Part shown: in pieces, positions 33,476 to 42,332 of the stretch
Layout: every line of letters begins with the position of its first letter
How positions within the stretch are numbered: the first letter of the stretch is position 1
Origin: JANQRA01 sp035762545
GTDB lineage: Bacteria > Actinomycetota > Acidimicrobiia > Spongiisociales > ZC4RG35
Reading direction: 5' to 3'
DNA: 64,000 bases
NCBI GenBank assembly: GCA_035762545.1
Contig: DASTOM010000031.1
Coordinates: forward strand, 5,194-69,193
Notes under the pieces: generated by a model
Databases searched by the model: none
What the model was told of the DNA's origin: nothing
Seen by the model: only the letters and a program-made list of their open reading frames with translations
Translations under genes and position numbers: made by a program

Positions 33476-33510
33476 AAGGTAACCATCGTGTGGTCGCTAT
33501 CCGGTGACCT

Positions 33511-33981
33511 TCACGCCCGCTCGTAGGTGACGAAGGCGAAGCCGTCGCGGTGGTCCCGGCCGGTCTCCCGCCATTGATCCCAGTCCACAGCAGGGAAGTA
33601 AGTGTCGCCGTCCGGGGCCACGTCCACCTCGGTGAGCTCCATCAAATCGGCGACCTCGAGACCGGCCCGATAGACCTCCGCCCCACCTGCGATGAAGGCA
33701 TCACGCCCTGACTCATGGGCTACCCGAATCGCCGTCTCGAGCGACGCCGCCACCTCCACTCCCTCGTGGGCCCAGCCGGGGTTTCGGGTCAGGACGATCG
33801 TGGTCCGGCCGGGCAGCACCCGGCCGATCGACTCGAACGTCGACCTCCCCATCACCAGCGCATGCCCCATCGTCATCTCCTTGAACCGGGACATGTCTTC
33901 GGGGATTCGCCAAGGAAGGCCGCCCTCGACCCCGATGACCCCGTTGCGACCAACGGCCGCAACTATGACGGTACGAGGCAC
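33511..33981 (-). CDS. folA: Dihydrofolate reductase
   Basis: A 156-residue enzyme that reduces dihydrofolate with NADPH, regenerating the cofactor oxidised by thymidylate synthase. Visible are VAAVGRNGVIGVEGGLPWRIPEDM (substrate pocket with the catalytic acidic residue), MGRSTFESIGRVLPGRTTIV (NADPH site) and GGAEVYRAG. The GTG start lies 7 bases after the thyA stop with AAGG upstream, so the two are co-transcribed. Confidence 0.95.
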   Translation of the reverse strand: MPRTVIVAAVGRNGVIGVEGGLPWRIPEDMSRFKEMTMGHALVMGRSTFESIGRVLPGRTTIVLTRNPGWAHEGVEVAASLETAIRVAHESGRDAFIAGGAEVYRAGLEVADLMELTEVDVAPDGDTYFPAVDWDQWRETGRDHRDGFAFVTYERA

Positions 33982-33988
33982 CTGGCCT

Positions 33989-34783
33989 TCAGACCGCGAT
34001 GGGGGCGCGGATAGCCGGGTGGGGGTCGTAGCCGAGCACCTCGACGTCCCCGATGACGAACTCGTCGATGGAACGGCGTTGCGGGTTGAGCCTCAGGGTG
34101 GGAAGCGGCCGGGGCTCCCTCTCCAACTGGAGACGGGCCTGATCGACGTGGTTGAGATAGAGGTGGGTGTCGCCGAGAGTGTGCACGAAGTCACCAGCTT
34201 CCAGATCGCAGACCTGGGCGATCATGTGAGTGAGCAGGGCGTACGAAGCGATGTTGAAAGGCACCCCCAGGAAGATGTCTGCGGACCGCTGATAGAGCTG
34301 GCAGCTGAGCCGCCCGTCCGCGACGTAGAACTGGAACATCGTGTGGCACGGAGGGAGCGCCATCTCGTCGATGTCGGCGACGTTCCACGCGCTCACGATG
34401 TGCCGCCGCGAGTCCGGACTTGACTTGATCGACTCGATCACCCGGGCTATCTGGTCGACATGTGACCCGTCGGGAGTGGGCCAGGAACGCCACTGATAGC
34501 CGTAGATCGGGCCCAGCTCCCCCTTGTCGTCCGCCCATTCGTCCCAGATCGTCACTCCATGGTCCTGGAGCCAGTCCACGTTCGTTGAGCCGCGCAGGAA
34601 CCAGAAGAGCTCGCCGATCACAGACCGCAGATGCACCTTCTTGGTGGTGACGACGGGGAATCCTTCCCCGAGGTCGAAACGCATCTGATGGCCGAAGACG
34701 GACAGGGTCCCGGTGCCGGTCCGATCGCTCTTCTCCACCCCTTCGGCGAGCACACGGGTGAGAAGGTCGTGATATTGCCGCAC
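33989..34783 (-). CDS. thyA: Thymidylate synthase
   Basis: A 264-residue enzyme, the standard ThyA length, that methylates dUMP to dTMP using methylenetetrahydrofolate. The nucleophilic cysteine is in ALPPCHTMFQFYV; RSADIFLGVPFNIASYALL and HLYLNHVDQARLQL are conserved folate and dUMP contacts. GTG 34783 is chosen because it gives the canonical N-terminus (RQYHDLLTRVL) and a TACGAT box lies 6 bases upstream; the frame extends upstream to 34885 but those codons are not needed. It forms an operon with folA. Confidence 0.95.
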   Translation of the reverse strand: MRQYHDLLTRVLAEGVEKSDRTGTGTLSVFGHQMRFDLGEGFPVVTTKKVHLRSVIGELFWFLRGSTNVDWLQDHGVTIWDEWADDKGELGPIYGYQWRSWPTPDGSHVDQIARVIESIKSSPDSRRHIVSAWNVADIDEMALPPCHTMFQFYVADGRLSCQLYQRSADIFLGVPFNIASYALLTHMIAQVCDLEAGDFVHTLGDTHLYLNHVDQARLQLEREPRPLPTLRLNPQRRSIDEFVIGDVEVLGYDPHPAIRAPIAV

Positions 34784-34789
34784 CCCGCC

Positions 34790-34795
34790 ATCGTA
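34790..34795 (-). promoter_or_regulatory. -10 box of leaderless thyA transcript
   Basis: TACGAT on the minus strand, 6 bases before the GTG at 34783. The start is fixed independently by alignment to canonical ThyA length, which strengthens the leaderless reading. Confidence 0.55.
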
Positions 34796-34895
34796 GGACC
34801 ACCCGCGTCGCCATCGGTGCCATCCTCGAAGGTTCTCCACCAGTCTGTCCGGTTTGCCCGCGGCTGAGCCGCCTTTGACCCGCACAGAACGGGAT

Positions 34896-34901
34896 TAGGG
34901 T
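34896..34901 (+). promoter_or_regulatory. -10 box of the ArsA-pair operon
   Basis: TAGGGT ends 7 bases before the ATG at 34909, without a Shine-Dalgarno sequence. Confidence 0.45.
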
Positions 34902-34908
34902 CACGGAT

Positions 34909-35127
34909 ATGGCCCAATTCGACGTGGACGCGATGATCGAGAGGTTCGGGCAGCGGGCCCAGGCCGTCCGCGACCGCCCCCTCCCGCCGGTCGCGGGCGA
35001 AGAGCGCAAGAAGTTCATCGACCAGGCTCAGAACGACTACACGGACTACGCCCTCCTGGCCAACGCCACATGGGAGCTCGATGACACCCACCTCGTCCTG
35101 AAGATCCCACTCCAAGGCAACGACTGA
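34909..35127 (+). CDS. Small soluble protein leading the ArsA-pair operon
   Basis: A 72-residue hydrophilic protein (MAQFDVDAMIERFGQRAQAV at the N-terminus, ending in LVLKIPLQGND) with no membrane segment or cysteine. I do not recognise the family. It lies 14 bases before the first ArsA-like ATPase, so it is probably co-expressed and may be an accessory subunit. Confidence 0.75.
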   Translation: MAQFDVDAMIERFGQRAQAVRDRPLPPVAGEERKKFIDQAQNDYTDYALLANATWELDDTHLVLKIPLQGND

Positions 35128-35141
35128 GAGACGGAGCCCGG

Positions 35142-35984
35142 ATGCTCGACAAGCGTCTGGTGATCGTCTCCGGCAAGGGAGGGGTCGGGAAGTCGGCCGT
35201 GGCCGCCGGAATCGGCCTGATGGCCCAGCGCCACGGGCTACGCATCCTCGCCGTCGAGATGGAGACGGGTGGTGGCCTTGCCGCTCACTTCGGCGTCGGC
35301 CACCTCGAGTTCGAGCCACGCGAGGTGCGACCCGGCCTCCACGCCATGCACATGGTCCGATCCGAGGCTCTACTCGAGTACCTCCAGCTCCAGCTCAAAC
35401 TCCCCGGCATGGGCCGGTTCGGAGCAGTGGCCCGGGCGTTCGACGCGCTGGCGACGGCTGCGCCCGCCGTCCGTGAGATCGTCACGATCGGAAAGATCCT
35501 CTGGGAGGTGCGGGAGGACCGGTGGGACCTGGTGATCGTCGACGCACCACCCACCGGACAGATCGCCAGCTATTTGCGCGCGCCGAGATCGATCGCAGAG
35601 CTGGTGGCCACCGGGCGGATTCGTTCCCAATCCGATTGGATGGAGGCAACACTGTCAGATCCCGCCATCACCGAACTCGTCCTGGTCACGCTCCCTGAGG
35701 AGCTGCCCACCACGGAGACGCTCGAGACCATCGACTGGGTCAACGAGACCAAGGTGGTCGGGACCCCGACCGTCATAGCCAACCGGGTGCTGGAGGAGTT
35801 GAGGGCAAAGACCCCCGACGGGATCGCCGGTGAGATGGTCACGCTGCACAAGTCGCTGTGGACCGAACAGCAGGAGTGGCTCCACCGTCTTCCGCCCGAC
35901 CTCGTCCTGCCCCACCTGTTCGGTCTTTTCACCCCAGGAGAGGTGGCAGCGCATCTCAGCGACGACCTCGAGGTGCTGACGTGA
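35142..35984 (+). CDS. ArsA/Get3-like ATPase, first of a pair
   Basis: A 280-residue P-loop ATPase of the ArsA/Get3/MinD class with the deviant Walker A GKGGVGKS, including the signature lysine, and VIVDAPPTGQ in the switch II region. It lacks the cysteines of arsenite-binding ArsA, so arsenic export is unlikely. Mycobacteria carry a comparable adjacent pair (Rv3679-Rv3680). GGAG precedes the ATG. The second ATPase starts in a GTGA overlap with its stop, which suggests a heterodimer. Confidence 0.88.
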   Translation: MLDKRLVIVSGKGGVGKSAVAAGIGLMAQRHGLRILAVEMETGGGLAAHFGVGHLEFEPREVRPGLHAMHMVRSEALLEYLQLQLKLPGMGRFGAVARAFDALATAAPAVREIVTIGKILWEVREDRWDLVIVDAPPTGQIASYLRAPRSIAELVATGRIRSQSDWMEATLSDPAITELVLVTLPEELPTTETLETIDWVNETKVVGTPTVIANRVLEELRAKTPDGIAGEMVTLHKSLWTEQQEWLHRLPPDLVLPHLFGLFTPGEVAAHLSDDLEVLT

Positions 35985-37012
35985 GCCGAACAGTCCTGGT
36001 CACCGGAGCGGGCGGGGTCGGCAAGACGACCTTCTCCGCGGCGCTCGCGGTCCGAGCCGCTCGTGACGGGGTCCGGACGCTGGTGGTGACGGTCGACCCC
36101 GCCCGCCGTCTCGCCTCTGCCCTGGGTTTGGCCGATCTGGGTGACGAGCCCCAACCACACGAAGACGAGCCGAATCTCTGGGCGGCGATGCTGGACTCGG
36201 CGGCTTCGTGGCGTGCCGTCGCCGTGCGCCATGCCGACCCCGAGGTGGCGACCCGGCTCGCCGACAACGAGTTCTTCCGGGCGGCGTCCGAGCACTTTCC
36301 CGCCTCCCAGGCCTACGCCGCCGCCGACCAGGCCGCGACCTTCGTGCAGGCCCGAGCCTGGGATCTGGTGATAGTCGACACGCCGCCATCGGGAGGCGGT
36401 ATCGACTTCTTCACGGCCCCGGCCCAGATGGCCGATCTCGTCGGCGGGAGGCTGCTGCGCTGGATAACTGGAGGACCTCTGCCCGGCCGGCGCTTCTTCT
36501 ACGACCGTGCCGCCAAGCCGATCCTGAGGATCGCCGACACCGTCCTGGGATCAGGGCTGTTGGAGCGGATCAGTGAGTTCCTGCTCGACCTGCGGACCAC
36601 GTACGACGGTGTGGCCCGCAGGGGCCGGGAGATCGAGCAGGTGATGAGGGACTCGACCATCCTCGTCGTGACCACCGCCGACCCGGCTCCGGTTGCCGAG
36701 GCGGTGCGCTTCTATCGCCAACTCCCCGACCTCGCCTCCACTCCGGCGGCGGTGGTCTTCAACCGGGCGCTACCCCGGGAGTGGGCGGACGTCCGGGCCG
36801 TTTCCAACCTGTCGGCACCGGTGAGCCGGGTCGTCGAGCAGTGGAGTGCGGAAACCGTGCGCCAGGCAGATGCGCGCGGTGAATTCTCGAGCAGGTACGG
36901 AGCCCGGGTGGCCACCGTCCCCTGGCGCTCCAACCCCCCGACCGATCTCGAGGGCCTGGCCGCCCTTCTCGACGACGCCGACGGAATCCCGTGGGAGCGG
37001 GTTCTCCCCTGA
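35981..37012 (+). CDS. ArsA/Get3-like ATPase, second of a pair
   Basis: A 343-residue paralogue of the preceding protein. Its P-loop is GAGGVGKTT: the signature lysine that reaches across the dimer is replaced by alanine, so it probably cannot activate its partner in the same way. VTVDPARRLASALG and VIVDTPPSGGG are the other nucleotide-site motifs. The GTG at 35981 overlaps the upstream stop by 4 bases; upstream codons in the frame overlap the first gene. Confidence 0.88.
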   Translation: MSRTVLVTGAGGVGKTTFSAALAVRAARDGVRTLVVTVDPARRLASALGLADLGDEPQPHEDEPNLWAAMLDSAASWRAVAVRHADPEVATRLADNEFFRAASEHFPASQAYAAADQAATFVQARAWDLVIVDTPPSGGGIDFFTAPAQMADLVGGRLLRWITGGPLPGRRFFYDRAAKPILRIADTVLGSGLLERISEFLLDLRTTYDGVARRGREIEQVMRDSTILVVTTADPAPVAEAVRFYRQLPDLASTPAAVVFNRALPREWADVRAVSNLSAPVSRVVEQWSAETVRQADARGEFSSRYGARVATVPWRSNPPTDLEGLAALLDDADGIPWERVLP

Positions 37013-37019
37013 CAGGGGA

Positions 37020-37025
37020 TAATCT
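37020..37025 (+). promoter_or_regulatory. -10 box of the HAD phosphatase gene
   Basis: TAATCT ends 6 bases before the ATG at 37032 and lies only 8 bases after the ArsA stop. There is no Shine-Dalgarno sequence. Confidence 0.45.
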
Positions 37026-37031
37026 CTGGTG

Positions 37032-37835
37032 ATGGCCGAAGCCGCAGCATTCTTCGATCTCGACAGAACCCTCATCTCCGGGGCTTCGGCGTTCCCGTTC
37101 GCGGTCGAGGCCTGGCGCCAGGGCATGGCGACGCGCGCCGAGCTCATCAACTGGGGTACCGACGCGATCATGTTCGCACTCACCGGCGACAAGGGTGAGG
37201 GGGCCACGACCGACGTCCACACAGAGTTCCTGATGAGGATCAAGGACACATCAGTCTCGGATCTGGACCAGATCGGACAAGCGGTCCTGCCCAGACTGGT
37301 GGCCCGGGTGAGACCGGAGTCACGGAAGCTGATCGCAATGCACCATGAGGCGGGGCGGGACACGTGGATCGTCTCGGCCAGCCCACAGGGCATCGTCGAG
37401 CCCCTGAGTGGGGCCCTGGGGATGACGGGAGCGATCGGCACCAGGGGTGCGGTGGTCGACGGGCGCTACACCGGCGAGCTGGACGGGCCGTTCATCTATG
37501 GGCCGGGCAAGGCGCAAGCGATAGAGAAGCTGTCCAGCGACCGGGGCTACGACCTAGAGCTGAGCTACGCCTACTCGGACTCGGTGTCCGATCTCCCGAT
37601 GATGGAGATGGTGGGCCATCCGGTTGCGGTGAACCCCGACTCGGAGTTGGAGGACGTGGCCCGGGAACGCGGGTGGCCGATCGTCATCTTCGCCCGGAAG
37701 ACGAAACGTGTCTTTGCCTTCAGTGGAGCGATGACGCTGGCAGTCTCAGCAGCCGTCGTCGCATACGCCCTGGGCCGCAAGCACGGCCGAACCGCCGCCA
37801 TGGCGCAGATCGGTCGAGCCACGGCGTTGCCCTAA
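37032..37835 (+). CDS. HAD-superfamily IB phosphatase with C-terminal membrane anchor
   Basis: A 267-residue protein of the SerB-like HAD-IB group. Motif I is FFDLDRTLI (nucleophile Asp and general acid Asp), motif II is VSASPQG, and motif III/IV is the lysine in GPGKAQAI with YSDSVSDLPMME. The C-terminus has one membrane helix (MTLAVSAAVVAYALG), so it may be anchored. Members dephosphorylate phosphoserine or lipid-linked phosphates; the substrate is not fixed. It ends 8 bases before the convergent dnaE stop. Confidence 0.88.
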   Translation: MAEAAAFFDLDRTLISGASAFPFAVEAWRQGMATRAELINWGTDAIMFALTGDKGEGATTDVHTEFLMRIKDTSVSDLDQIGQAVLPRLVARVRPESRKLIAMHHEAGRDTWIVSASPQGIVEPLSGALGMTGAIGTRGAVVDGRYTGELDGPFIYGPGKAQAIEKLSSDRGYDLELSYAYSDSVSDLPMMEMVGHPVAVNPDSELEDVARERGWPIVIFARKTKRVFAFSGAMTLAVSAAVVAYALGRKHGRTAAMAQIGRATALP

Positions 37836-37843
37836 CGGCGCCC

Positions 37844-40800
37844 TCAAAGGATGGCGCGAGGTCCGAGGAGCTCTTTGAGCTCGGCGAAGAGGGCGGATCG
37901 GGGCTCCACCTTGTGGTCGTCGCCCAGCTTGAGGACCTTGGTGTCACCGTTGTCGGTGAGGTTCAAGAACACCGAGGCGGGGCCGGGATGATTACGCAAG
38001 ATGGTCTTCAGACTGGTGACCACCTCGGGGGTGAGCCTCTGGGCCGCAACGGCGAGGCGGACACTGGTGTCATCCCGGATTGCCAGCTCTTTGATCTCTC
38101 GCGCCACGACCTTGACGTCGTCACCGCGATGGTCGAGATGCCCGGAGACGATCAGCACCGCGTCTTCGACCACCAGGGGCCCGAAGTCGTGGACGGTCTT
38201 TGGAAACAGAAGTGTCTCCACCGAGCCCTCCAGACCTTCGAGCTGGAAGAACAGCATCGGGTCGCCGTTCTTGGTCCATCGTCTGGTTATCGCACCGACG
38301 AGACCCCCCACAGTTATCGACGTTCGATCGGTCAACTCGTCGAGCTCGGCGATGGTCGTGGTGGTGGCGGCGGCCAGCGACGGGCCCACGGCCAACAGGG
38401 GGTGGTCTGACACGTACAGGCCGAGCATCTCCTTTTCGAAGGCGAGTTTGATCTTCTGTGACCACTCACCCTCCGGGAAGCTGAAGTTCTCCTCCTGACC
38501 GGTGTCGTCGTCCCCGGCGAACAACGAGTATTGGCCCATCTCTTCGTTTCGCCGCCGTTCCAGCGTTGCGTCCAACACCGTCTCGTGCATCAGAGTGAGG
38601 CCCTTCCTGCTTCCGCCGAGGGCGTCGAAGGCTCCGGCCTTGATCAGCGACTCGACGGTGCGCTTGTTGAGCGCGGACACGTCGACACGGTTGACGAAGT
38701 CGAGGAAGGACTCGAAGGGGCCGTCGGCCCTCGCCTCGACGATCTTGTCCACCACGCCCTCCCCGACGTTGCGGATTGCGGAGAGACCGAATCGGATCCG
38801 CCCGTCGTGAACCGTGAAGTCGGTCTCACTCTCGTTGACATCCGGAACCAGGACCTCGATGCCCATCTGACGGCACTCGTTGAGATAGATGGCGGTGCGG
38901 TCCTTGTCCCGCTTGGTGGCGGTGAGCAGGGCGGCGAGATACTCCGCCGGGTAGTGGGCCTTCAGATAGGCCGTTTGATAGGCCACCAGGCCGTATCCGG
39001 CGCTGTGTGACTTGTTGAAGCCGTAGCCGGCGAAGTGCCCGATGAGCTGGAACATCTCCCGACCGGTCTGTTCGGTGTGTCCCTGGCTGACACAGCCGGC
39101 GATGAACTTCTCCTCCTCGGCGGCCATCACGGACTTGATCTTCTTCCCCATAGCCCGTCGCAAGTTGTCGGCGTCCGCCATCGAGTAACCGGCGAGGTCC
39201 TGGGCGACCTTCATCACCTGCTCCTGGTACACCATGATCTGATAGGTGTCCTCGAGGCTGGCGGTCACTGCGGGGTGCAGTTCCTCCACCGCCGCCCGTC
39301 CGTTCTTGCGGTCGGCATAGAGGTTGTGCATGTTCGCCCCCATCGGGCCCGGGCGGAACAGCGCGTTCACTGCGATCACGTCCTCGAACCTGTCCGGTTT
39401 CAGTGATCGGAGCAGGGCCCGCATCGCCGTGCCTTCCATCTGAAACACGCCGATGGTGTCGCCCGCCTGGAATAGCTCGAAGGTCTTCTCGTCATCGAGC
39501 GGGACGTTGTCTATGTCCACCGTCACCCCGCGGGCTTGGAGCAGTTCGAGACAGCGCTCCATGATCGAGAGGTTGCGCAGACCGAGGAAGTCCATCTTGA
39601 GCAGACCGAGGTCCTCGACGCCGTACATCTCGAACTGGGTGACGGTCTCGGCGCCCTCGCCCTTGCGCTGCACCGGCACGATGGTGTCGAGCGGTTCGGG
39701 GGCGATGACGACGGCCGCGGCGTGTATCGAGTCCTGGCGCCGGAGTCCTTCGAGCCCCTTGGCGACGTCGACGACCTCACGCACGGCGGGATCGCTCTCG
39801 TACAGCTCCCTGAGGCCCTGAGCGTTGGCGTACCAGTCACGGACCTCGGAGGGAGCACCCGGATCCGGTGCCACCAGGACCTGGTCGAGAGTGGGATCCT
39901 TGCCCAGGATGGGAGGTGGCATCGCCTTGGCCACCCGATCACCGAGGGAGTAAGGGTGCCCGAGCACGCGGGCCGAGTCCCTGATCGCCTGCTTTCCCTT
40001 GATCGTGGAGAAAGTGATGATCTGAGCGACGCGGTCCTGGCCGTACTTCTCGGCCGCATAGCGAATCATCTCGCCGCGGTACCTCTCGTCGAAGTCCATG
40101 TCGATGTCAGGCATGGTTCGTCGTCCCGGGTTGAGGAACCGCTCGAAGATCAAGCCGTACTCGAGAGGATCGATGTCGGTGATGCGAAGCACGTAGGAGA
40201 CGATCGACCCCGCAGCCGACCCGCGGCCAGGACCGACCCTGATCTGATTCTCACGGGCATGTCTGATCAGGTCCCATACGATGAGGAAGTAGGCCGGGAA
40301 CCCCATCTCCTCGATGATCTTCAGTTCGTGCTCGACCCGCTCCCAGACGGCCGCGCCCGGCTCCGACCCGTAACGCTCGTGGGTCCCGGCCTCGACCAAC
40401 TGGCGGAGGTAGGTGACCTCCGTCTCGCCTTCGGGCACGGGGAAATTGGGCAGTAGGAGCTTCCCGAATTCGAGGTTGACGTCGGCACGCTCCGCGATCC
40501 AGAGGGTGTTCGACACCGCCCCCGGGAACCGGTCCTCCGGGAACAGCCTGAGCATCTCCTCACCGGTTTTGAGATAGTGCTCGGATCCGTCGAAGCGGAG
40601 CCGGCCGGGCTCGTTGCGGAGGGAGCCGGTCTGGATGCAGAGCAGGGCGTCGTGAGCCTCGTGCTCCTCGCGTGAGGTGTAGTGGGCATCGTTGGTGGCG
40701 AGCAGAGGAGCCCCGACCATCTGCGAGACCATGAGCAGGTCCTCCATGATCCTGTGCTGTGCGCCGATCCCGTGGTCCTGCACCTCGATGAAGAAGTTGT

Positions 40801-41338
40801 CCTTTCCGAAGATGTCCTGGAGCCGCCCGGCGGCGGCGACTGCCGCCTCGAAGTCCCGCATCGCGCCCTTGTTGCCCTCTTCGGACACCGCATCCGGCCC
40901 GAGCAGTTGCGGCACCAGGCCGCCGAGACAGCCGGAGGTGGCGATAATCCCCTCGGAATGCTCGGCCAGAAGGTCCCAGTCCATCCTCGGCTTGTAGTAA
41001 TAGCCCTCCAGGTAGGACTTCGAGGACAACTGGAGGAGGTTCCGGTACCCGATCTCGTTCTCGGCGAGGAGGATCATGTGATATCGCTTGTTCTGATCCG
41101 CCGGGGGGCGGTCGAACCGTGAGCCGTCGGTGAAGTAGGCCTCGATCCCGATGATCGGCTTGATGTCGTGTTGTCGGGCCGCCTTGACGAAGTCGACCAC
41201 GCCGTAGAGGTTGCCGTGATCGGTTATCGCAATCGCCGGCTGGCCGAGTGCTGCGGCAGCTCCGACGACGTCCTTGATCCTCGCCGCACCGTCGAGCAGT
41301 GAGTACTCGGTGTGGAGATGGAGATGGGCGAATGACAC
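37844..41338 (-). CDS. dnaE: DNA polymerase III alpha subunit
   Basis: The 1,164-residue replicative polymerase. The PHP domain begins at FAHLHLHTEYSLLDGAARI and keeps the His/Asp metal ligands; the catalytic aspartates lie in MPDIDMDFDERYRGEM; a helix-hairpin-helix region and an OB domain (SITVGGLVGAITRRW) follow. The length and PHP domain fit DnaE1. The GTG at 41338 has no clear Shine-Dalgarno sequence and an 11-bp-arm palindrome lies 16-41 bases before it. The order dnaE-rluD-lspA-ileS resembles other actinobacteria. Confidence 0.95.
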   Translation of the reverse strand: MSFAHLHLHTEYSLLDGAARIKDVVGAAAALGQPAIAITDHGNLYGVVDFVKAARQHDIKPIIGIEAYFTDGSRFDRPPADQNKRYHMILLAENEIGYRNLLQLSSKSYLEGYYYKPRMDWDLLAEHSEGIIATSGCLGGLVPQLLGPDAVSEEGNKGAMRDFEAAVAAAGRLQDIFGKDNFFIEVQDHGIGAQHRIMEDLLMVSQMVGAPLLATNDAHYTSREEHEAHDALLCIQTGSLRNEPGRLRFDGSEHYLKTGEEMLRLFPEDRFPGAVSNTLWIAERADVNLEFGKLLLPNFPVPEGETEVTYLRQLVEAGTHERYGSEPGAAVWERVEHELKIIEEMGFPAYFLIVWDLIRHARENQIRVGPGRGSAAGSIVSYVLRITDIDPLEYGLIFERFLNPGRRTMPDIDMDFDERYRGEMIRYAAEKYGQDRVAQIITFSTIKGKQAIRDSARVLGHPYSLGDRVAKAMPPPILGKDPTLDQVLVAPDPGAPSEVRDWYANAQGLRELYESDPAVREVVDVAKGLEGLRRQDSIHAAAVVIAPEPLDTIVPVQRKGEGAETVTQFEMYGVEDLGLLKMDFLGLRNLSIMERCLELLQARGVTVDIDNVPLDDEKTFELFQAGDTIGVFQMEGTAMRALLRSLKPDRFEDVIAVNALFRPGPMGANMHNLYADRKNGRAAVEELHPAVTASLEDTYQIMVYQEQVMKVAQDLAGYSMADADNLRRAMGKKIKSVMAAEEEKFIAGCVSQGHTEQTGREMFQLIGHFAGYGFNKSHSAGYGLVAYQTAYLKAHYPAEYLAALLTATKRDKDRTAIYLNECRQMGIEVLVPDVNESETDFTVHDGRIRFGLSAIRNVGEGVVDKIVEARADGPFESFLDFVNRVDVSALNKRTVESLIKAGAFDALGGSRKGLTLMHETVLDATLERRRNEEMGQYSLFAGDDDTGQEENFSFPEGEWSQKIKLAFEKEMLGLYVSDHPLLAVGPSLAAATTTTIAELDELTDRTSITVGGLVGAITRRWTKNGDPMLFFQLEGLEGSVETLLFPKTVHDFGPLVVEDAVLIVSGHLDHRGDDVKVVAREIKELAIRDDTSVRLAVAAQRLTPEVVTSLKTILRNHPGPASVFLNLTDNGDTKVLKLGDDHKVEPRSALFAELKELLGPRAIL

Positions 41339-41353
41339 TTTGAGGTTTGAATC

Positions 41354-41379
41354 CGAGAACTACAGACTTGTAGTTCTCG
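41354..41379. promoter_or_regulatory. Perfect 11-bp inverted repeat upstream of dnaE
   Basis: CGAGAACTACA (41354-41364), centre GACT, TGTAGTTCTCG (41369-41379), 16 bases before the dnaE start. It could be an operator for a dimeric regulator or a hairpin in the dnaE leader. It contains GAAC and GTTC half-sites but their 12-base spacing differs from the known actinobacterial LexA box. Confidence 0.6.
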
Positions 41380-41436
41380 ACAGTAGTAGTCGCGTCGCGG
41401 GGGGCAGGCCAGCAATCAGCCCGGAATTTCCCTTTC

Positions 41437-42267
41437 TCAGAACAGCATCACCGAGACCACGGCGAGGCCAGCGACGGCGAGAGCGATGACCACTCTGAGG
41501 GCGGTTGTGGACCTGTTGCGGACCCGCGACCACAGCTCGCCGATGACGAATCCGCCGATCAAACCACCGAGGTGCGCCTCCCAGGCGATGTTGGGGATCA
41601 GAAGAGGGAGGGCGGCATTGAGGAGCAGCAGGAAGACGATCTGGCGCAACAGCATCCGGCCCTGTGCGGTGTTGCGACGACGGACCGCCCAGTTCAACCA
41701 GATCCCGAAGAGGCCGAAGATCGCACCGGAGGCGCCGACGGCCACATCGGTAGGCCCTCCTAAGAAGTAGGCGAACGCACCCCCCACCGCAGCCGAAGCC
41801 AGGTAGGCGCACACGAAGGGCCAGCTCCCGACACCCCGCTCGATCTGGGGGCCGAGTACCCACAGCGCCCACATGTTGAACAGGAGGTGGGTGAGACCGG
41901 CGTGGAGAAGGACCGGGGTGAACAGCCGCCACCACTCCCCCGCCTCGATCAGCCAATTCGCCTGAGCCAGGTTCTCGATGAGGGTCTCACGCATCCCACC
42001 GAGACTCCCCAACAAGAAGAACCCCACGGCCAAACCGATGAAGGTCATCGTTGCCGGCGCACCCGAGTTCCTGGTGCGCCGGGGCCCGGTCGGGATCACC
42101 TTCTGCGGGCCCTCCTCACGCACACATTCGGGGCAGCGCTGGCCGACTGTGGCGTCGATCGAGCACGAGGCACAGATCGGCCGATCGCATCGACTGCACT
42201 TGAGAAGCGTGTGCCGGTCCGGGTGTCGGTAGCAGACCGGGGCCGCGGTGGTGTGATCCTGGGTCAC
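41437..42267 (-). CDS. Rhomboid intramembrane protease with N-terminal zinc-binding domain
   Basis: A 276-residue membrane protein. Residues 10-45 hold a B-box-like Cys/His cluster (CYRHPDRHTLLKCSRC...CASC...CPEC). The rhomboid core has six helices with HLLFNMWALW in helix 2, the catalytic serine in GASGAIFG and the catalytic histidine in AHLGGLIGG. The start at GTG 42267 gives an N-terminus just before the zinc domain and has a TACCGT box 7 bases upstream. Substrates are unknown. Confidence 0.92.
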   Translation of the reverse strand: MTQDHTTAAPVCYRHPDRHTLLKCSRCDRPICASCSIDATVGQRCPECVREEGPQKVIPTGPRRTRNSGAPATMTFIGLAVGFFLLGSLGGMRETLIENLAQANWLIEAGEWWRLFTPVLLHAGLTHLLFNMWALWVLGPQIERGVGSWPFVCAYLASAAVGGAFAYFLGGPTDVAVGASGAIFGLFGIWLNWAVRRRNTAQGRMLLRQIVFLLLLNAALPLLIPNIAWEAHLGGLIGGFVIGELWSRVRNRSTTALRVVIALAVAGLAVVSVMLF

Positions 42268-42274
42268 ACCCGAA

Positions 42275-42280
42275 ACGGTA
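42275..42280 (-). promoter_or_regulatory. -10 box of leaderless rhomboid gene
   Basis: TACCGT on the minus strand, 7 bases before GTG 42267; no Shine-Dalgarno sequence. Confidence 0.45.
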
Positions 42281-42332
42281 GTGACGCGTCCCCGATACCA
42301 CGAGACCGGCACTCACCTCGGCCACCCTCTCG

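Noticed and set aside
35142..37012. Arsenic resistance operon
   Set aside because: The two ATPases are ArsA-like in fold only; metal-binding cysteines and arsB, arsC or arsR neighbours are missing.
39536..40456. Plus-strand open frame of 306 codons inside dnaE
   Set aside because: Antisense to the catalytic region of dnaE with no domain of its own.
41354..41379. LexA (SOS) box
   Set aside because: GAAC and GTTC are present but 12 bases apart, whereas the actinobacterial LexA box has 4 bases between them.
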